Source: Aquitalea magnusonii
GTDB lineage: Bacteria; Pseudomonadota; Gammaproteobacteria; Burkholderiales; Chromobacteriaceae
Reading direction: 5' to 3'
Assembly (NCBI RefSeq): GCF_003202035.1
Contig: NZ_QJKC01000011.1
Span: forward strand, 97,352-161,351
DNA length: 64,000 nt
The notes beneath the pieces were generated by a model. It saw nothing but the letters and a program-made list of their open reading frames with translations, was not told the origin of the DNA and made no database searches. The translations under genes were made by a program, and so were the position numbers. Positions 37,826 through 44,953 of this stretch are shown in pieces (position 1 is the stretch's first letter; every line of letters starts with the position of its first letter).

Positions 37826-38857
37826 ATGCTTACCTTCTACAACCCCGATCATCATCTACACCATGCTTCCGAACTCAAGGATGGCAAGGTGTCTCCCTGT
37901 TTTGAACTCCCTCACCGCGCAGACACCGTACTTGCCCGCGTACGTCAGACTGGCTTGGGTGAGATTGCCTTGCCTGCTCACTATGCCAACGAACGCTATG
38001 CACGGGTTCACAGTGAGAGGTATGTGCACTTTCTGGAAACGGCCTGGCAGGAGTGGACCGCGCTGGGCCACCAGCACGATGCCTTGCCGCTAGTCTGGCC
38101 TGTGCGCGATTTGCGCAGTGATATAGAGCCTGAACATATCGACGGCAAGCTGGGCTTTTATGCCATGGATGCTGGCGTCGCCATTACTGCAGGCACTTGG
38201 CAAGCAGTACGTCGCAGTGCCGATACCGCGCTAAATGGCATGGACTACCTGCTTCAGGGTAATGGCAGTGCATTTGCACTCTGCCGCCCCCCCGGCCACC
38301 ACGCCGCTGCTGAGTATATGGGTGGCTACTGCTACCTCAATAACGCTGCAATTGCCGCGCAATCCTGCCTGGATCAGGGAGGGAAGCGGGTGGCCATTCT
38401 GGATGTGGACTTCCATCACGGAAACGGTACGCAGAGCATTTTCTACGATCGCCCAGACGTGCTCTTTGTTTCATTGCACGGCGACCCACGTTGCTCCTAT
38501 CCCTATTTCTCCGGCCACCGTGATGAAACCGGCAAAGGTGCAGGCCAGGGCTTCAACCTTAATTACCCCTTGCCACACGGTACCGACTGGGAAAGCTATG
38601 CGGTGTCTCTCAGTGATGCCTGTCAGCGTATTCACGCTTACCAGCCTGATGCAGTCGTGATTTCCCTCGGGGTAGATACCTTTGAAAACGACCCGATCAG
38701 TCACTTCCGGCTGACAAGCCAGGACTATTTCAAGATGGGGGCGGCTATTGCTTCCATCGGAGCGCCGACGCTGTTTGTGATGGAAGGTGGGTATATGGTC
38801 GATGAAATCGGTATCAATGCAGTCAATGTGCTGCAAGGTTTCGAAGGAGATAAATGA
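37826..38857 (+). CDS. aphA: Acetylpolyamine amidohydrolase (histone-deacetylase superfamily)
   Basis: 343 aa. Zinc enzyme that removes acetyl groups from acetylated polyamines. The key residues are at the same numbers as reported for the Mycoplana enzyme: His158-His159 (PPGHHA), zinc ligands Asp195 and His197 (DVDFHHGNG) and Asp284 (GVDTFENDP), and Tyr323 (EGGYM). The substrate could instead be another acetylated diamine or amino acid. The gene stops one codon before the ornithine cyclodeaminase ATG, so the two are translationally coupled. Confidence 0.88.
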   Translation: MLTFYNPDHHLHHASELKDGKVSPCFELPHRADTVLARVRQTGLGEIALPAHYANERYARVHSERYVHFLETAWQEWTALGHQHDALPLVWPVRDLRSDIEPEHIDGKLGFYAMDAGVAITAGTWQAVRRSADTALNGMDYLLQGNGSAFALCRPPGHHAAAEYMGGYCYLNNAAIAAQSCLDQGGKRVAILDVDFHHGNGTQSIFYDRPDVLFVSLHGDPRCSYPYFSGHRDETGKGAGQGFNLNYPLPHGTDWESYAVSLSDACQRIHAYQPDAVVISLGVDTFENDPISHFRLTSQDYFKMGAAIASIGAPTLFVMEGGYMVDEIGINAVNVLQGFEGDK

Positions 38858-39934
38858 ATGAATGCACGTACATCCGTACTCATGGCCCCCGATAGTCTGG
38901 CAAGCCAATTTCAGACGCGCTATCTCGATATCGCCGACATTCGCACCCTCCTGAGCCGGAAAGGCATTGAGAACGTGCTGCTGGAGCTGGTTGCATATAT
39001 CGAGTCAGATTATCGCCGCTGGCAGGATTTTCAGAAGTGCGCCCGCGTAGCCAACCACTCGCAGCAGTGTGTCATTGAATTGATGCCGGTTTCTAACAGC
39101 GAGTTGTATGGCTTCAAGTATGTCAACGGCCATCCTGTCAACACCTTCCAGAACATGCTGACGGTGATGGCATTTGGCGCCCTTGCCGATGTTGCAACCG
39201 GTTTTCCTTTGCTACTGAGTGAATTCACCATTGTCACTGCCTTGCGCACGGCGGCTACTTCCGCCTGGGTTGCCAGCTTACTGGCCCGACCGGCAGCACG
39301 CAGCATGGCGGTCATCGGCAATGGCGCACAAAGTGAATTCCAGATTCTCGCATTCAAGGCAGTGCTGGGGATTAGCGAAGTTCGAGTATTCGATATTGAT
39401 CCGGCAGCCACCGACAAGTTACTGGCAAATCTTGCCGGCATAGCAGGGCTGACCTTGATCCGCTGCAACTCCACCGCAGATGCCGTACGCGGCGCAGATA
39501 TCGTCACCACAGTGACTGCAGACAAGAACTACGCCACCATCCTGACCCCGGAAATGATAGAGGACGGCATGCATATCAATGCGGTCGGTGGGGACTGTCC
39601 CGGTAAGACCGAGTTGCATGCCGATGTGCTACGCCGGGGCAAAGTGTTTGTGGAGTACGAGCCCCAATCCCGTATTGAAGGGGATATCCAGCAAATGCCG
39701 GCGGACTTTGCCGTGACCGAATTATGGGAGGTTCTGCAGCACCAGAAGTCAGGTCGTGAGAGCGAAGCTCAGGTCACCATTTTCGACTCAGTCGGCTTTG
39801 CGCTGGAGGATTTTGCTGCGCTCCGTTATCTGCATACCCATGCAGAAGCGATGTCGCTCGGCCAATTGATGAATCTGATTCCGCAAGATTTCAATCCCAA
39901 GAATTTGTTCGGCTTTTCCCAGCAGTCTGACTAA
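38858..39934 (+). CDS. ocd: Ornithine cyclodeaminase
   Basis: 358 aa. Member of the OCD/mu-crystallin family; true OCD turns ornithine into proline and ammonia with NAD+ as a catalytic cofactor. SMAVIGNGAQSEFQ is the Rossmann NAD motif and VFDIDPAATDK follows. The C-terminal FDSVGFALEDFAALRYL matches catabolic ornithine cyclodeaminases better than general family members. A strong AAGGAGA site lies inside the end of aphA; the two genes form TGAATG. Confidence 0.88.
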   Translation: MNARTSVLMAPDSLASQFQTRYLDIADIRTLLSRKGIENVLLELVAYIESDYRRWQDFQKCARVANHSQQCVIELMPVSNSELYGFKYVNGHPVNTFQNMLTVMAFGALADVATGFPLLLSEFTIVTALRTAATSAWVASLLARPAARSMAVIGNGAQSEFQILAFKAVLGISEVRVFDIDPAATDKLLANLAGIAGLTLIRCNSTADAVRGADIVTTVTADKNYATILTPEMIEDGMHINAVGGDCPGKTELHADVLRRGKVFVEYEPQSRIEGDIQQMPADFAVTELWEVLQHQKSGRESEAQVTIFDSVGFALEDFAALRYLHTHAEAMSLGQLMNLIPQDFNPKNLFGFSQQSD

Positions 39935-39981
39935 GGGCTTGCGACAAGCCTGTGTAGAAAAACATAAACAAGGAGATTCAG

Positions 39982-41163
39982 ATGGAGCAACTCAAGATTT
40001 TCGGCAGCATGACGGTGTTGGCGCTTGCGCTATCTGCCTGTGGTCAGCAGCAAGGCAATCAGGGCGCTAAAGAGCAGGGGGCGACGCCAAGTGACAGCCT
40101 TACCGTCAAGATTGGCCAGGCTTCACCGCTTAGCGGGCCAATCTCACACCTGGGCAAGGATGTGGAGAATGGCGCCCGCCTGGCGATTGATGATCTGAAC
40201 AAGGACGGGGTCGTCATCAATGGTCAGAAGGTTCATTTTGAACTGGAGTCAGTGGATGACCAGGGAGACCCCAAGGTTGCCACTCAGATGGCCCAGCGCC
40301 TAGTCGATTCTGGTGTTGTCGGCGTAGTGGGCCACCTGAATTCAGGGACCTCCATTCCGGCGTCCAAGATTTATTCTGACGCGGGAATCCCGCAAATTTC
40401 GCCATCGGCCACCAACCCGGCGTTCACCGCACAAGGCTATAAAACTACCTTCCGGATGATTGCCAATGATGTGCAGCAGGGATCGGCAATGGGCAAGTTT
40501 GCTGCTGCCGGTTTGCATGCCAAGACGGTCGCCATCATTGATGACCGTACCGCATACGGACAGGGCCTGGCGGACGAGTTTGAAAAGGCAGCCAAAGCTA
40601 ATGGCATTGTGGTGGTAAAGCGGGAGTTCACCACCAACGTTGCAACCGACTTTACGGCCATTCTGACTGCGATCAAGGCGAATCAACCCGACCTGATCTA
40701 TTACGGCGGGATGGATGCACAGGCGGGGCCGATGGCTAAACAGATGAAACGCCTGGGGCTTAAGTCAAAGTTGATTGGTGGCGATAGCATACAGACGCCG
40801 GAATTCATGAAGCTTGCCGGGGATGCTGCGGAGGGTACCTATGCCTCAGCCTGCGGTGTTCCCCGAGAAAAAATGGCCGGCTTCACTGACTTTGAAAAGC
40901 GCTTCAAAGCCAGTTTCAATGTGCCCGTGCAGGTGTTTTCGCCTTACGAGTACGATGCCGTCAAGGTACTGGTCGATGCCATGAAACGTGCCGGTTCTAC
41001 CGATCCCAAGCGCTATCTGCCTGAGCTCGCAAAAACCAGCTACGCAGGGATCACCGGCAATATCGCTTTTGATGCCAAGGGTGATGTCAAAGATGGTGCC
41101 ATTACGGTGTATCAGGCAAAGGCTGGCAAATGGGAAGTGGTTTCTACGACAGGAGGACTGTGA
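39982..41163 (+). CDS. Branched-chain-amino-acid-type ABC substrate-binding lipoprotein
   Basis: 393 aa. Leu/Ile/Val-binding (LivK-type) fold: IGQASPLSGPISHLGKDVENGARLAI near the N-terminus and VVGHLNSGTSIPAS further in. The signal peptide ends in a lipobox (ALSACGQ), so it is probably a membrane-anchored lipoprotein rather than a free periplasmic protein. No permease or ATPase is encoded alongside, so it must use transporter parts from elsewhere. It lies 47 bases after ocd with an AAGGAGA site. The ligand is unknown; ornithine or an acetylated polyamine is suggested by the operon (inference). Confidence 0.88.
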   Translation: MEQLKIFGSMTVLALALSACGQQQGNQGAKEQGATPSDSLTVKIGQASPLSGPISHLGKDVENGARLAIDDLNKDGVVINGQKVHFELESVDDQGDPKVATQMAQRLVDSGVVGVVGHLNSGTSIPASKIYSDAGIPQISPSATNPAFTAQGYKTTFRMIANDVQQGSAMGKFAAAGLHAKTVAIIDDRTAYGQGLADEFEKAAKANGIVVVKREFTTNVATDFTAILTAIKANQPDLIYYGGMDAQAGPMAKQMKRLGLKSKLIGGDSIQTPEFMKLAGDAAEGTYASACGVPREKMAGFTDFEKRFKASFNVPVQVFSPYEYDAVKVLVDAMKRAGSTDPKRYLPELAKTSYAGITGNIAFDAKGDVKDGAITVYQAKAGKWEVVSTTGGL

Positions 41164-41202
41164 CGGTTCCGTATTGTTAAATTGCATTTCCCCTATCTAA
41201 CT

Positions 41203-41229
41203 TTGGCCAGCACTTGCTGGCCATTTTTT
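41203..41229 (+). terminator. Terminator of the aphA-ocd operon
   Basis: TGGCCAGCA-CTTG-CTGGCCA-like stem followed by TTTTTT, 40 bases after the stop. Confidence 0.85.
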
Positions 41230-41438
41230 GTACACATATTGTGGCCGCTTCCAATAGGTAAGCGGCCAATTACCATTGGGTACTCAAACGTCAGATTTGG
41301 CCGATCAGTTGACGTTATGTCAGCCTGGTCGTCGGCAGTTCAGCCTTGTGTTGCGAGAAGGGACCGCCATCCCTAGTGTTGACTTTCAGGTATGGTGCTC
41401 GCGGTATTTCGATATTTCCCGACGTGAAGCCTACGGGG

Positions 41439-41780
41439 TCAGTTCGGTGAGGTTTTTCTTTGCAAAGGTTGTTTTCTCCGAAGCAAGTCAATTTTTTCTT
41501 CAAGTGTTCTTACGCGAGACGCAGGCTGTAGGGGAAATAGCAGCTGCAGGTAGTGACTGTACTCAAGTGCCTGGAGAGCTTTGATAAATGTCTCAAGATG
41601 CCCCATCCCATGAGTTTCTAGCCGTTTAAAGGTTCGAAGCGGAATGCCTGAGCGCTTGGCGAAAGAGACTTGGCTCTCCTTACGAAGTTTTCGGTACTGC
41701 CTAATTTTTGACGCAAGGTATCGACATAGCTCCACGCTCGACGCAGTTTTCAGGTAGTTAAGCTCTTGTTCTGGAGTCAT
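41439..41780 (-). CDS. Small XRE-type HTH protein
   Basis: 113 aa. LASKIRQYRKLRKESQVSFAKRSGIPLRTFKRLETHG (about residues 23-58) is a helix-turn-helix like those of Xre/HipB antitoxin or phage repressors. The C-terminal 45 residues are charged and helical. It is less GC-rich than the flanking hydrogenase genes, as expected of acquired DNA. No partner toxin gene is evident next to it. Confidence 0.7.
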   Translation of the reverse strand: MTPEQELNYLKTASSVELCRYLASKIRQYRKLRKESQVSFAKRSGIPLRTFKRLETHGMGHLETFIKALQALEYSHYLQLLFPLQPASRVRTLEEKIDLLRRKQPLQRKTSPN

Positions 41781-42102
41781 TTATCTACAATTGGGCCAGA
41801 AGTGGCACCATCTTGATGGTGCTGTGGATAACTGCCAAGTTAACTATTGAACAGCTCGCACTGCAGTGCTAGGATTTGTGTTGCTGAGGTCGCTGATAGC
41901 TACATATTGTGTTGGCGATCAGCTATGCACTAAACCAAAAAGCCGGCATAAAGCCGGCCTTGGTAGTTCGTGTCAGCTCAAGGGCTGTCTCTGTTGAACG
42001 CTTTGTTGTGGTGACTCAGAGTACAACGGAACTTTGGTCAGCTCAAGAACAAAACACGGGTTGCATATTTATCCATGCAGTTTGTATCTGGAGGTATTTA
42101 AG
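41781..42102. other. Intergenic region with a terminator-like hairpin
   Basis: 322 bases. AAAGCCGGC-ATAAA-GCCGGCCTT near 41940-41964 is a short hairpin without a clear upstream gene. GGAGG at 42090-42094 is the ribosome-binding site of the next gene. Confidence 0.5.
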
Positions 42103-42321
42103 ATGTCCAGTAACAAAGGCAGTAACAACCTGTATATCGAACGCCGTTCCCAAGGCGATTATGCGGTCAGAAAACCTGGTTCTGAACGTGCGAGTGATGT
42201 TCTTCCAACACAAGGTGAAGCCATCAACCGTGCTCGGGAGTTGAATCCAGATGCTGCGATTCATGTAGAGCGAGTACGCAATACATCCGTTGACCATCCT
42301 GACAAGTGGCGTAAGCCGTAA
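42103..42321 (+). CDS. DUF2188 domain protein
   Basis: 72 aa. YIERRSQGDYAVRKPGSERASD, TQGEAINRARELN and IHVERVRN match the short DUF2188 family, common in mobile and accessory regions; function unknown. The ATG at 42103 has GGAGGT at ideal spacing, overruling an upstream in-frame ATG. It is followed by its own terminator. Confidence 0.75.
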   Translation: MSSNKGSNNLYIERRSQGDYAVRKPGSERASDVLPTQGEAINRARELNPDAAIHVERVRNTSVDHPDKWRKP

Positions 42322-42355
42322 CGATATACCGTTACTGCTTTACATTGCATCAATG

Positions 42356-42380
42356 GCAGCCCTTGTGGGCTGCTTCTTCT
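42356..42380 (+). terminator. Terminator of the DUF2188 gene
   Basis: GCAGCCC-TTGT-GGGCTGC followed by TTCTTCT. Confidence 0.75.
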
Positions 42381-42558
42381 ACTTGACTGAATATGGCGAT
42401 GTAGAACGATACAACTAGGATGGTATTTTAGTGGTGGTATTGCTGCACAAACCGGCCTTCATTGATTGCATACCTGCTGGCTGGTAAGGCCGATATGGGG
42501 GCTATGGGCCGATATGCTCTGACTTCCGTTTTGTGTGGTTCGCCGATGTATTAGAAGT

Positions 42559-42584
42559 AAAAATGGCCCGCCGGGGCCATTTCT
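42559..42584 (-). terminator. Terminator of the truncated gene at 42588
   Basis: AAATGGCCC-GCCG-GGGCCATTT, with TTTTTAC following on the minus strand, four bases after the remnant's stop. Confidence 0.6.
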
Positions 42585-42587
42585 CAT

Positions 42588-42795
42588 TCAGAACAACGAG
42601 CCTTGCCCGGTATCACCCAGCGGGACAATGTCATCTTCCTTATCCAGAATCTCCTCAACCCTCCAGTCACATAGTCGGTATTTAGGCACCAGCACCTTGT
42701 TGATGGTGGAGTTATGGCCCAGCTCCAGGCAGTTGCTGCCGCCGTAGGCTTCCACCAGTTTGATGGTGGTACTCAGTCGATGATGATACGGACGT
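42588..42795 (-). pseudogene. 3' remnant of an unidentified (possibly phage) gene
   Basis: About 65 codons ending in a natural stop at 42588 and its own terminator. The visible protein (IKLVEAYGGSNCLELGHNST, VLVPKYRLCDWRVEEILDKE, DDIVPLGDTGQGSLF) has good coding codon use but no start codon. Just upstream, another frame carries VPENVRIIID, suggesting a frameshift or truncation. LVEAYGG slightly recalls Mor-type phage activators; not firm. Confidence 0.4.
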
Positions 42796-42905
42796 TTTCC
42801 GGGACCGGATGCAAGGCACGCCGCTATTGAATAAAAAGCCTTAAGCCAACAGCCCGCCTATCCATTAAATAGGCCGGGCTGTTTTGCACGGGTGATTGCG
42901 CGGGG

Positions 42906-43190
42906 TTAAGCCAGCAATTGCTGCTGTTGCTGCTGCAAACCCAGCAAGCCCTGCATCAGGTGATTGCGATAGGCATCAGACGGGTGCAGGGCCAGCAAGG
43001 CCAGTACTGCCTCCAGCGTTTGGGCCTGCTCCCGCAATGCGGATTCCAGCTGATCAAAACTGCGTGCAAACTCCTGCACCGGGCTGCGCAGTGCGGCAAA
43101 GCGGTCCTGCTGGAGCATGGCTTGTAGCAGCACGATGTGCTGGCGCATCTGGGGTAATACAGCAAGGGGTGGGGGATCAGTCGTCAACAT
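42906..43190 (-). CDS. Small Gln-rich protein under the C4 antisense element
   Basis: 94 aa: MLTTDPPPLAVLPQMRQHIV, then repeated helical Leu/Gln/Ala segments ending LLGLQQQQQQLLA. No family recognised. The start at 43190 overlaps the stop of a 21-codon leader peptide (start 43249) whose ribosome-binding site is the predicted C4 target. In P1/P4-type phages the gene at this position encodes a kil/icd/Ash-type protein repressed by C4 RNA; that role is inferred here from position only. Confidence 0.65.
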   Translation of the reverse strand: MLTTDPPPLAVLPQMRQHIVLLQAMLQQDRFAALRSPVQEFARSFDQLESALREQAQTLEAVLALLALHPSDAYRNHLMQGLLGLQQQQQQLLA

Positions 43191-43249
43191 TGCACTTCCT
43201 TGAGGTAAACCGTTGCGGGAAGTGCGGACAAATAGATGAGAAATGGCAT
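43184..43249 (-). CDS. 21-codon leader peptide controlled by the C4-like RNA
   Basis: ATG at 43249, MPFLIYLSALPATVYLKEVQ-C, stop overlapping the ATG of the 94-aa gene, so translation of the leader could drive the downstream gene. AGGAG at 43255-43259 is its ribosome-binding site and lies inside one of the repeated complementary elements. Confidence 0.5.
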   Translation of the reverse strand: MPFLIYLSALPATVYLKEVQC

Positions 43250-43254
43250 ATCGG

Positions 43255-43452
43255 CTCCTGATTAAGGTAAGCCTGTCCCCCGACGCCAATCGGGGGTGGC
43301 AGGCACATGGCAGGATTGGCGTACCGTAATCAGGAACGGCGCCTCGTAAGAGGCTCCCACCATGGCCCGCCATAGAAGACGTGCAATGGTGTACGGACGC
43401 GACAAAGCATGGGCTTTGACAAAAGTCCGTCTGATTACAGGACGCCAATCCC
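43255..43452 (-). ncRNA. C4-type antisense RNA immunity element of P1/P4-like phages
   Basis: On the minus strand, a first site GATTGGCGTCCTGTAATCAG (43450-43431) is followed by a structured stretch (hairpin GAGCCTC-TTAC-GAGGC) and by its near-exact complement (43333-43314). A second split copy follows: GATTGGCGT (43291-43283) and TTAATCAGGAG (43265-43255), the latter covering the ribosome-binding site of the leader peptide. This arrangement (targets a1b1, antisense a'b', targets a2b2) is that of C4 RNA in phages P1 and P7. Acts by blocking translation. Exact RNA ends cannot be placed. Confidence 0.65.
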
Positions 43453-43615
43453 GGTGCCGCTATTGAACAGCACGGAGGGGATTATCTAGTGCTGCGGGTG
43501 GGAAGGCAAGAAACATGGGGGTAAGGCGGGCGGTGGCAAGGCGGGTCATGGTGTACGGAGCACGGGCCGTGGATGGCAACGCAGTACAAGGCTGCGCCAG
43601 TTGGTGACGCAAGGT

Positions 43616-43903
43616 TTAAATGCGACGTGCTTGCCGTAGCTGGCGGCGGGCCTGCGCCAGGTCCCAGGCGCTTTGCAGTGCCATCCAGAATTGCGCGTCC
43701 TGCCCGAACAAGCAGGCCAGCCGGATGGCGGTATCCGGGCTGATGCCGCGCTTGCCGGCAATCAGCTCGTTCAGCCGCCGCCGCGAAATGCCCAGCCGGC
43801 GTGCTGCTTCGGTCTGGCTCATTCCGGCCGGGGTCAGAAAGCGGCTGTCCAGAAATCGGCCGGGATGCAGCGGGGTGCGGGCACTGACGAGCGGGATGGT
43901 CAT
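43616..43903 (-). CDS. higA: HigA-family addiction-module antitoxin, orphan
   Basis: 95 aa. HTH of the HigA/VapI type (MSQTEAARRLGISRRRLNEL, GKRGISPDTAIRLACLFG, then FWMALQSAWDLAQARRQL). The start at 43903 (MTIPLVSARTPLHPGRFL) is the usual HigA N-terminus. HigB toxins normally lie just upstream; no HigB-like frame is present at 43904-44051, so the antitoxin seems orphan, or its toxin was lost. Confidence 0.85.
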   Translation of the reverse strand: MTIPLVSARTPLHPGRFLDSRFLTPAGMSQTEAARRLGISRRRLNELIAGKRGISPDTAIRLACLFGQDAQFWMALQSAWDLAQARRQLRQARRI

Positions 43904-44000
43904 GGCGGTGGGCTGGGATGGCGTGTTGGGCTGCGTTGCTTTGCCGGCAGTATGTGCTGGCGGCAGTTCGACAAATCTCACGATCCTGTCAGGGCAATGA

Positions 44001-44044
44001 AAACGTCCGGGACAAGCTGATGTAACACCATCCCGGACGTTTTC
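44001..44044 (-). terminator. Terminator after hupC
   Basis: Stem AACGTCCGGGA / TCCCGGACGTT with an 18-base loop and a T-rich end on the minus strand, just beyond the hupC stop. It implies that hupSLC is transcribed separately from the hupD train. Confidence 0.75.
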
Positions 44045-44051
44045 CCTCTGC

Positions 44052-44759
44052 TTAATCCTTGAACATGCGGAAACCGCTGATCATGGTGGATACCATGCTC
44101 TGCTTGGACATGATGTCCTCGCGGATGGCGGCATACACGTGGATCATCACGAACAGGATGATGGACCACATGCCCAGCCGGTGCCAGTTGTGTACCGTCA
44201 GGCTGTTGCCGCCAAAGGCGGAAATCACCCAGCCAAAAGCCTGGTAGGCCCAGCTCTTGGTGCCCAGGCCCTCGCCGTACAGGGCAAAGCCGGAGAAGCA
44301 CATGAATACCGCCACCCACAGGAAGGTGGCCATGGCGATCTGGCCTACCGGGTTGTGGCCGATGTATTTCTTCGGGTAGCGCTCGATAAACAGATACCAG
44401 CGCACTTCAAAGAAAAATTCCTTCCACCAGGCTTTGTCCCATACCGGCACCAGAATGATCTCGCGCGCATGGTGATTACCCACCAGTGCCCAGTACAGCC
44501 GGCCGATCAGGCCGATGGCCAGGATGTAGCCGGCGGTGAAATGGGCAAAGCGGATATAGCCCATGACGAAGTTGAAGGTGGCCTCACCCGGTACCGAGGG
44601 CAGGGGCTTGCCGATCAGGTAGCCGGTTACGGACAGGGTGATGATGCACAGCACCGTCACCCAGTGCCACAGGCGCACCGGCGCTTCATACACATAGACG
44701 GATGTGACCTTGCGGCCCAGGCCCTGCGGGGCGTTGCCGTCGAAGCCGTAGCTTTTCAT
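44052..44759 (-). CDS. hupC: HupC/HyaC cytochrome b membrane anchor of the uptake hydrogenase
   Basis: 235 aa, four membrane segments. Di-heme cytochrome b that links the hydrogenase to the quinone pool. Heme-ligand histidines are in VRLWHWVTVL, IRFAHFTAGYI and VHNWHRLGMWS. N-terminal VYVYEAPVRLWHW is diagnostic. The start at 44759 has AGGAG upstream; an upstream in-frame start is weaker. Confidence 0.94.
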   Translation of the reverse strand: MKSYGFDGNAPQGLGRKVTSVYVYEAPVRLWHWVTVLCIITLSVTGYLIGKPLPSVPGEATFNFVMGYIRFAHFTAGYILAIGLIGRLYWALVGNHHAREIILVPVWDKAWWKEFFFEVRWYLFIERYPKKYIGHNPVGQIAMATFLWVAVFMCFSGFALYGEGLGTKSWAYQAFGWVISAFGGNSLTVHNWHRLGMWSIILFVMIHVYAAIREDIMSKQSMVSTMISGFRMFKD

Positions 44760-44953
44760 GCCGAATCTCCTGTTTTCCCGCCGAACCACCACGCTGCCGG
44801 ACATCCCGGAAGTGATGCGCACCCCGGCCAGCGTGGTGGTCGATCAGGAAGTTCGCCCGTATGGCCTGCGGGGGGAGCGAGGCCATGCGGACTGGTCAAT
44901 CGTCGCCTTGCCAGCCGTTCCGGGGGAGTGGGCGGGCCGGCGTGGCGACGAAC

